From Cellulomonas endophytica (GTDB lineage: Bacteria; Actinomycetota; Actinomycetes; Actinomycetales; Cellulomonadaceae): a stretch of DNA of 57,018 bases. The translations under genes and the position numbers were made by a program. The stretch is taken from contig NZ_RWJX01000011.1 of NCBI RefSeq assembly GCF_004123805.1, positions 1 to 57,018 of the forward strand. Direction: 5' to 3'. Positions 51,933 through 57,018 of the stretch are shown piece after piece; position 1 is the first letter of the stretch, and each line of letters begins with the position of its first letter. Below the pieces are notes generated by a model. It worked only from the letters and a program-made list of their open reading frames with translations, was not told the origin of the DNA and searched no databases.

Positions 51933-54119
51933 ATGACCCGCACGTCCGCCCCACCCGACGGACCGGCCGCGCCCGCAGGACGCGACGGCGCGGGACCCGC
52001 CGAGCGTCCCGCCCGCACCCGGGTCGAGGAGCACGTGGTCCCCGGCGCGCCGTCCGGTGCGGACCGCCTCCTGCTGCTCGTCCTCGCGCCCGACGACGAG
52101 GACGCGGCGGCGGGCCGGCCCGCGACCCTGGGACCGGAGGGGCTCGCGGGCCTCGCCACGGCCCTCGCGGACGTGCGCGCGCGCGTCGACGCGGGCGGTG
52201 CGGCCGCCGTCGCGGTCACCGGCACGGGCCGGACGTTCCTCGCCGGCGCCGACCTCGGCCGGGTCGTCGCCGTCCGGGACCGTGACGACGCGCTCGCGCT
52301 CGCCCGCGCCGGCCACGCGGCGTACGACGCGCTCGAGGACCTGCCGGTGCCGACGTTCGCCATCGTCAACGGCACGGCGCTCGGGGGCGGCCTCGAGCTC
52401 GCCCTCGCGTGCGACCACCGGGTCGCCGCGGTCGGCGTGCGCACGCTCGGCCTGCCGGAGACCGCGCTCGGCCTGGTCCCGGGGTGGGGCGGCTGCCGAC
52501 GCCTGCCGCACCTCGTCGGGATCGAGGCCGCGGTGGCGCTCGTCGTCGACCGCCCGGCCGCGAACCGCACCCTGACGGCGCGGGAGGCGGCCGACGTCGG
52601 CCTCGTCGACGCCGTCCTGGACGCGCCCGACGCCACCGGGTTCGTCCCGGCGGCGCTCGCGTGGGTCGGCGACGTCCTGGCCGGCCGCGTCGAGGTCGCC
52701 CGCCGCCCGCCCGACGACGCGGGGACGTGGGACGCCGCCGTGGCGGCCGCCCGCGAGCGCCTGGCCGCCACGCCGCTGGGCGCCCGGCCGGCCCCGCACC
52801 GCGCGCTGGACCTCCTCGCCGCCGCGCGCACGACCGGGCGGGCGCAGGCCTGGGCGGCGGAGGACGACGCGCTCGCCGACCTCGTCATGACCGACGAGAT
52901 GCGCGCGTCCGTCTACGCCGCGGGCCTCGTCCGGGGCGCCCGGCGGCCCTCGCGCGCCCCCGACCCCGCGCTCGCCCGTCCCGTGACCCGGGTGGGCCTC
53001 GTCGGCGCCGGGCTGATGGCGGCGCAGATCGCGGCCCTCCTCGCGGCCCGCCTCGGCGTGCCCGTGGTCCTGCGCGACCTCGACGCGGAGCGCGTGTCCG
53101 CCGGGCTGGCCGCCGTCCGCGCCACCCTGCAGCGCCAGGTGCGGGCCGGACGCCTCGACGCCGCCGCGGCGGAGGCGGTGGGCGCCCGGGTCACCGGCAC
53201 GACCGTGCTCGCCGACCTGGCCGGCTGCGACCTCGTCGTCGAGGCCGTCACCGAGGTGCTCGACCTCAAGCGGCGGGTGCTGGCCGAGCTCGAGACGGTC
53301 GTGGACCCCGGCTGCGTCATCGCGACGAACACCTCCGCGCTGTCGGTGGCGGCGATGGCCGAGGGGCTGGCGCACCAGGGGCGGGTCGTGGGGCTGCACT
53401 TCTTCAACCCCGTGGCGGCGATGCCCCTGGTGGAGGTCGTCCGTCCCGACGGGGCCGACGACGGAGGCGTCGCGACGGCCCTCGCCGTCGCCCAGGGGGC
53501 CGGGAAGACGGCCGTGGTCGTCGGCGACCGCCCGGGCTTCGTCGTGAACCGGCTGCTCGTGCTCCTGCTCGGCGTGGTCCTCGACGCGGTGGAGCGGGGC
53601 ACCCCCGTGGCGGTCGCCGACGCGGCGCTGGACCGGACGGGGCTGCCCATGCGCCCCTTCGCGCTCATCGACCTCGTCGGGCCCGCCGTCGCCCTGCACG
53701 TGCTGCAGTCCCTGCGCGCGGACCTCGGCGACCGGGTGCCGCGCTCCCCCGGGCTCGAGGCGCTCGTCGCGCGGGGCACCCGGCTCGTCGGGCGGCCGCC
53801 GGCCCCGGGGCAGCGCGCGCCGCTCGACCCCGGGCTGCAGGCCGTGCTCGACGAGGCCCGCGACGGGTCCGTGCCGTGGGGGCCGCTCGACGCGGACGGC
53901 GTGCACGACATGGTGTGCCGGGCGCTGACGGACGAGATCGGGCACCTGCTCGACGAGGGCGTGGTGCCCGGCCCGCAGGAGGTGGACCTGTGCCTGCTGC
54001 TCGGCGCGGGCTGGCCGCCGCACCTCGGCGGGATCGTGCCCTACCTCGACCGGACGGGCTGGACGACGCGGGTGCTCGGGCGGCGGCTGCTGCCGCCGGG
54101 CACGGCCGACGTGCCCTGA
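51933..54119 (+). CDS. fadB: FadB-like 3-hydroxyacyl-CoA dehydrogenase / enoyl-CoA hydratase
   Basis: A 728-residue bifunctional beta-oxidation enzyme. After ~40 disordered residues, the crotonase domain carries the oxyanion segment TGTGRTFLAGADL and the two catalytic glutamates in ALGGGLELALACDHRVA and GLPETALGLVPGWGG. The NAD-binding 3-hydroxyacyl-CoA dehydrogenase begins near residue 352 (RVGLVGAGLMAAQIAALL), with catalytic His in VVGLHFFNPVAAMPLVEVV and GDRPGFVVNRLL. Two C-terminal 3HCDH domains follow. It hydrates enoyl-CoA and oxidises the 3-hydroxyacyl-CoA. ATG 51933 has GAGGAGGG at 51923-51930. The thiolase partner (FadA) is not adjacent here. Confidence 0.92.
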   Translation: MTRTSAPPDGPAAPAGRDGAGPAERPARTRVEEHVVPGAPSGADRLLLLVLAPDDEDAAAGRPATLGPEGLAGLATALADVRARVDAGGAAAVAVTGTGRTFLAGADLGRVVAVRDRDDALALARAGHAAYDALEDLPVPTFAIVNGTALGGGLELALACDHRVAAVGVRTLGLPETALGLVPGWGGCRRLPHLVGIEAAVALVVDRPAANRTLTAREAADVGLVDAVLDAPDATGFVPAALAWVGDVLAGRVEVARRPPDDAGTWDAAVAAARERLAATPLGARPAPHRALDLLAAARTTGRAQAWAAEDDALADLVMTDEMRASVYAAGLVRGARRPSRAPDPALARPVTRVGLVGAGLMAAQIAALLAARLGVPVVLRDLDAERVSAGLAAVRATLQRQVRAGRLDAAAAEAVGARVTGTTVLADLAGCDLVVEAVTEVLDLKRRVLAELETVVDPGCVIATNTSALSVAAMAEGLAHQGRVVGLHFFNPVAAMPLVEVVRPDGADDGGVATALAVAQGAGKTAVVVGDRPGFVVNRLLVLLLGVVLDAVERGTPVAVADAALDRTGLPMRPFALIDLVGPAVALHVLQSLRADLGDRVPRSPGLEALVARGTRLVGRPPAPGQRAPLDPGLQAVLDEARDGSVPWGPLDADGVHDMVCRALTDEIGHLLDEGVVPGPQEVDLCLLLGAGWPPHLGGIVPYLDRTGWTTRVLGRRLLPPGTADVP

Positions 54120-54134
54120 CCGCGCGCGCGGGGT

Positions 54135-54181
54135 GCCGCCGGGCGACGCCGCACCCCCACGATGGGGCGCCGCCCGGCGGC
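54135..54181. terminator. Imperfect long hairpin between fadB and pflA
   Basis: The arms 54135-54150 and 54166-54181 pair with a single internal A/C mismatch. It lies in the 65-bp gap between convergent stops and may serve both genes. Confidence 0.6.
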
Positions 54182-54184
54182 GGT

Positions 54185-55081
54185 CTAGAAGGTCGTCAAC
54201 CCGTGCGCGCGGAACTGCGCGCGCACGCGCTCGACCAGGTCTGGGGTCGGCGGCGCGACGCCGTCGAGGGCGTACGGCATGCCGAGCGCGTCCCACTTGT
54301 CGCGCCCCATCTGGTGGAAGGGCAGGACCTCGACGCGCGTCACGGTGGCGATCGCCGCCGCGTGCGCCGCGACCCGCTCCACGTTGTCGACGGCGTCCGT
54401 GAGGCCGGGGACGAGCACGAACCGCACCCACACCTGGGTGCCGTGCTCGGCCAGGCGCCGGCCGAACTCGAGCGTCGGCGCGAGCTCGCGCCCCGTCGCC
54501 CGGCGGTAGGTGTCCTCGTCGCCGGACTTGAGGTCCAGCAGCACGAGGTCGAGGTCGTCGAGCATCGCGTCCGTGCAGTGCCGGCCGAGGTACCCCGAGG
54601 TGTCCAGGGTCGTGTGCACGCCCATCGCCTTCGCCCCCCGCAGCAGCCGCGCGAGGAACGCCGGCTGCATGAGCGGCTCCCCGCCGCTGACCGTCAGCCC
54701 GCCGCCGGTGGCGCGGAAGACGCCGCGGTAGCGGGCCACGCGCGCGAGGAGGGCGTCCGCCGTGACGTCCGTGCCGCGGCGCATCTCCATGGTGTCGGGG
54801 TTGTGGCAGTACAGGCACCGCAGCGGGCACCCGGAGAGGAACACCGTCAGCCGGGTGCCGGGGCCGTCGACGGCCGTGACGAGCTCCCAGGAGTGCACGG
54901 AGCCGAGGCGGCCCTCGCGCACGGCGGTCAGCCGGTCCGCCCGCTCGCCCACCTCCACCGGGTCGAGCCCGACGGTGCCGTGCCCGTGCCCCCGCCCGTG
55001 GGCGCCGCCCACGAGCGGGACCGCGAGGTCGACGACGGGCGCGCCGTCGGGGGTGCGCTCGCGCTGGTCGATGCCGGTCAT
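54185..55081 (-). CDS. pflA: Pyruvate formate-lyase activating enzyme
   Basis: A 298-residue radical-SAM activase. The [4Fe-4S] cysteines are Cys85, Cys89 and Cys92 in LSGCPLRCLYCHNPD. TGGGLTVSGGEPLMQPAF, HTTLDTSGYLG, LLDLKSGDEDTY and VEVLPFHQMGRDKW are family hallmarks. It installs the glycyl radical on PflB under anaerobic conditions. The N-terminal ~45 residues, including a His/Gly-rich GGAHGRGHGHG stretch, extend beyond the usual enzyme. ATG 55081 has GGAG upstream. It lies downstream of pflB on the same strand, separated by a hairpin-rich 102-bp gap. Confidence 0.93.
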   Translation of the reverse strand: MTGIDQRERTPDGAPVVDLAVPLVGGAHGRGHGHGTVGLDPVEVGERADRLTAVREGRLGSVHSWELVTAVDGPGTRLTVFLSGCPLRCLYCHNPDTMEMRRGTDVTADALLARVARYRGVFRATGGGLTVSGGEPLMQPAFLARLLRGAKAMGVHTTLDTSGYLGRHCTDAMLDDLDLVLLDLKSGDEDTYRRATGRELAPTLEFGRRLAEHGTQVWVRFVLVPGLTDAVDNVERVAAHAAAIATVTRVEVLPFHQMGRDKWDALGMPYALDGVAPPTPDLVERVRAQFRAHGLTTF

Positions 55082-55144
55082 CTCGGGCTCCGTGGGTCCT
55101 GCTCGTGGGGGTGGTGGTGGGCCGGCGGGCCGGCCGGCCCGGCT

Positions 55145-55175
55145 GCCCGGCGCGCCCCTGCGGGGCGCACCGGGC
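55145..55175 (-). terminator. Nested hairpin between pflB and pflA
   Basis: GCGCCCC pairs with GGGGCGC over a 3-nt loop (55152-55168), nested inside GCCCGG/CCGGGC (55145-55150 with 55170-55175). It may attenuate or process the pflB-pflA transcript, lowering pflA relative to pflB. Confidence 0.5.
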
Positions 55176-55183
55176 GGCGCGGG

Positions 55184-57018
55184 TCAGACGGCGCCGTGGA
55201 ACGTGCGCGACAGCACGTCGAGCTGCTGCTCCCGCGTGAGCCGGACGAAGTTCACGGCGTACCCGGAGACCCGCACGGTGAGCTGCGGGTAGTTCTCGGG
55301 GTGCGCCATGGCGTCCTCGAGCGTCTCGCGGTTCAGCACGTTGACGTTCATGTGGTAGCCCGAGGAGAGCGTGTAGGCGTCGAGCAGGCCCACGAGGTTC
55401 GCCACGCGCTCCTCCGCCGTCCGCCCCAGGCCCGAGGGCAGCACCGACGAGGTCAGCGAGATGCCGTCCATGGCCTCCGAGTACGGCAGCTTCGCCACCG
55501 ACAGGCCCGAGGCGAGCACCCCGTGCTGGTCCCGCCCGTTCATGGGGTTGGCCCCGGGCGCGAACGGCTGCCCGGTCCGACGGCCGTCGGGGGTGTTGCC
55601 CGTGCTCTTCCCGTAGACCACGTTGGACGTGATCGTCAGCACGGACTGCGTGTGCAGCGCCCCGCGGTAGGTCGGGTAGCGGCGGAGCTTCTCCATGAAC
55701 GTCCGCACGAGCCACACGGCGATGTCGTCGGCGCGGTCGTCGTCGTTGCCGTACGTCGGGAAGTCGCCCTCGACGCGGTAGTCGACGACGAGGCCCGAGT
55801 CGTCCCGGACGGGCCGGACCGTCGCGTGCTTGATGGCGGACAGGGAGTCGGCGACGACGGACAGGCCGGCGATGCCGCACGCCATCGTCCGCAGGACCTC
55901 GCGGTCGTGCAGCGCCATCTCGATGCGCTCGTAGGCGTACTTGTCGTGCATGTAGTGCACGCAGTTGAGGGCGTCGACGTAGGTCTGCGCCAGCCAGTCC
56001 ATCGTCCCGTCGAAGCGGGCCATGACGTCGTCGTAGTCGAGGACGTCCCCGGTCACCGGCGCGGTGGCGGGCGAGACCTGCTTGCCGGAGACCTCGTCGC
56101 GGCCGCCGTTGATCGCGTAGAGCAGCGCCTTGGCGAGGTTGACCCGCGCGCCGAAGAACTGCATCTGCTTGCCCACCCGCATCGGCGACACGCAGCAGGC
56201 GATCGCGGCGTCGTCGCCCCACGTGGCGCGGATGAGCTCGTCGGACTCGTACTGGATCGCGGAGGTGTCGATGGAGACCTTCGCGCAGAAGTCCTTGAAG
56301 CCGCGCGGCAGGCGCTCGGACCAGAACACCGTGAGGTTGGGCTCGGGGGCCGGGCCCAGGTTGTACAGCGTCTGCAGGTACCGGAAGGACGTCTTCGTGA
56401 CCAGCGGGCGGCCGTCCTCGCCCACGCCGCCGATCGTCTCGGTCACCCAGGTCGGGTCGCCCGAGAAGAGCGCGTCGTACTCCGGCGTGCGCAGGAAGCG
56501 GACGATGCGCAGCTTGATGACGAAGTCGTCGACGAGCTCCTGCGCCTCCCGCTCCGTGATCCGGCCGGCGACGAGGTCGCGCTCGAGGAACACGTCGAGG
56601 AACGTCGAGGTGCGGCCCAGGGACATCGCCGCGCCGTTCTGCTCCTTCACCGCGGCGAGGTAGGCCAGGTAGAGCCACTGCACGGCCTCGCGGGCGGTCT
56701 CCGCCGGGCGCGACACGTCGTGGCCGTAGGACGCCGCCATCGTCTTCAGCTCGCCCAGGGCCCGCAGCTGCTCCGCGAGCTCCTCGCGGTCGCGGATGAC
56801 GTCCTCGACGGAGCGCTCGGCGTCGAGGCCCGCCTTCTCCGCCCGCTTCGCCTCGATCAGCGCGTCCACGCCGTAGAGGGCGACGCGGCGGTAGTCGCCG
56901 ATGATCCGGCCGCGGCCGTAGGCGTCGGGCAGGCCCGTGATGATGTGGGAGGAGCGGGCGGCGCGGACGTCGGCCGGGTAGACGTCGAAGACGCCGTCGT
57001 TGTGGGTCTTGCGGTACT
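55184..57018 (-). CDS. pflB: Formate C-acetyltransferase (pyruvate formate-lyase), N-terminus outside the window
   Basis: The C-terminal ~611 residues of PflB; the frame runs off the right edge at [14 protein letters not shown] and has no start inside the window, so an internal ATG near 56869 is not the real start. The active-site Cys pair is in [14 protein letters not shown], and the glycyl-radical site is in [19 protein letters not shown], 40 residues from the end. [18 protein letters not shown] and [19 protein letters not shown] are typical PflB blocks. It converts pyruvate and CoA to acetyl-CoA and formate in mixed-acid fermentation. pflA follows on the same strand. Confidence 0.95.
   Translation of the reverse strand, partial: YRKTHNDGVFDVYPADVRAARSSHIITGLPDAYGRGRIIGDYRRVALYGVDALIEAKRAEKAGLDAERSVEDVIRDREELAEQLRALGELKTMAASYGHDVSRPAETAREAVQWLYLAYLAAVKEQNGAAMSLGRTSTFLDVFLERDLVAGRITEREAQELVDDFVIKLRIVRFLRTPEYDALFSGDPTWVTETIGGVGEDGRPLVTKTSFRYLQTLYNLGPAPEPNLTVFWSERLPRGFKDFCAKVSIDTSAIQYESDELIRATWGDDAAIACCVSPMRVGKQMQFFGARVNLAKALLYAINGGRDEVSGKQVSPATAPVTGDVLDYDDVMARFDGTMDWLAQTYVDALNCVHYMHDKYAYERIEMALHDREVLRTMACGIAGLSVVADSLSAIKHATVRPVRDDSGLVVDYRVEGDFPTYGNDDDRADDIAVWLVRTFMEKLRRYPTYRGALHTQSVLTITSNVVYGKSTGNTPDGRRTGQPFAPGANPMNGRDQHGVLASGLSVAKLPYSEAMDGISLTSSVLPSGLGRTAEERVANLVGLLDAYTLSSGYHMNVNVLNRETLEDAMAHPENYPQLTVRVSGYAVNFVRLTREQQLDVLSRTFHGAV

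Noticed and set aside
55184..56869. pflB as a complete 561-residue protein starting at 56869.
   Set aside because: Conserved PflB sequence continues upstream to the window edge in the same frame; the ATG is internal.

Overview
The window is about 57 kb of very GC-rich actinobacterial DNA with strong G/C third positions. It carries mycothiol-type, DUF3000, DUF3817 and YidD families. Formate acetyltransferase with its activase points to a facultative anaerobe, and an ATP-grasp ligase closely resembles Enterococcus D-aspartate ligase. Together these suggest a Cellulomonas-like member of the Micrococcales; this is inference, not proof. I recognised no tRNA, rRNA, transposase or CRISPR array.

Layout. 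1-4067: a TPR protein (cut by the left edge), a cytosolic-looking S8 protease, a 65-residue protein, and a translationally coupled CHAP/peptidoglycan-binding protein. 4151-9871: alditol oxidase and AGE-family isomerase genes, a lipid kinase, a CDP-alcohol phosphatidyltransferase overlapping a VTT-type membrane protein, and a YidD-like protein. 9919-13519: siroheme operon (CysG-type bifunctional enzyme, uroporphyrinogen-III synthase with a DNA-binding tail, CbiX-like chelatase), every junction a 4-nt overlap. 13720-14805: SDR oxidoreductase. 15116-17849: polar amino-acid ABC transporter (lipoprotein, permease, ATPase). 17937-19915: transglutaminase-like protein and a YbdK-type glutamate-cysteine ligase. 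20157-26800: glgX-treY-treZ, converting glycogen to trehalose.

26823-36420 holds small housekeeping and regulatory genes: TPR protein, decayed DUF6069 and MarR genes, mycothiol-dependent enzyme, ArsR/SRPBCC pair with a perfect 18-bp operator palindrome, VanZ, GNAT, an unknown membrane protein, a spore-photoproduct-lyase homologue, a PQQ-like beta-propeller protein and DUF3817. About 35.9-42.56 kb is an accessory region with less GC-biased codons, small orphan genes, two arrays of a 34-bp repeat, and a 1355-residue protein. That protein has an Mrr-like nuclease, a STAND-type P-loop NTPase and a long helical C-terminus, the architecture of single-gene antiviral STAND (Avs-like) systems. Imperfect 24-bp direct repeats lie at 36636 and 42536.

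42583-57018 returns to core genes: zapE, a RibD-domain reductase, a conserved hypothetical, a putative D-aspartate ligase, DUF3000, a LuxR-type regulator, RNase D, a sortase-anchored 5'-nucleotidase, a FadB-like beta-oxidation enzyme, pflA and pflB (cut by the right edge).

Many genes begin 6-7 nt after an (T/C/G)ANNNT hexamer with no Shine-Dalgarno sequence, so leaderless transcription appears common and was used to choose several starts. Family assignments come from motif recognition by eye; no database search was run.
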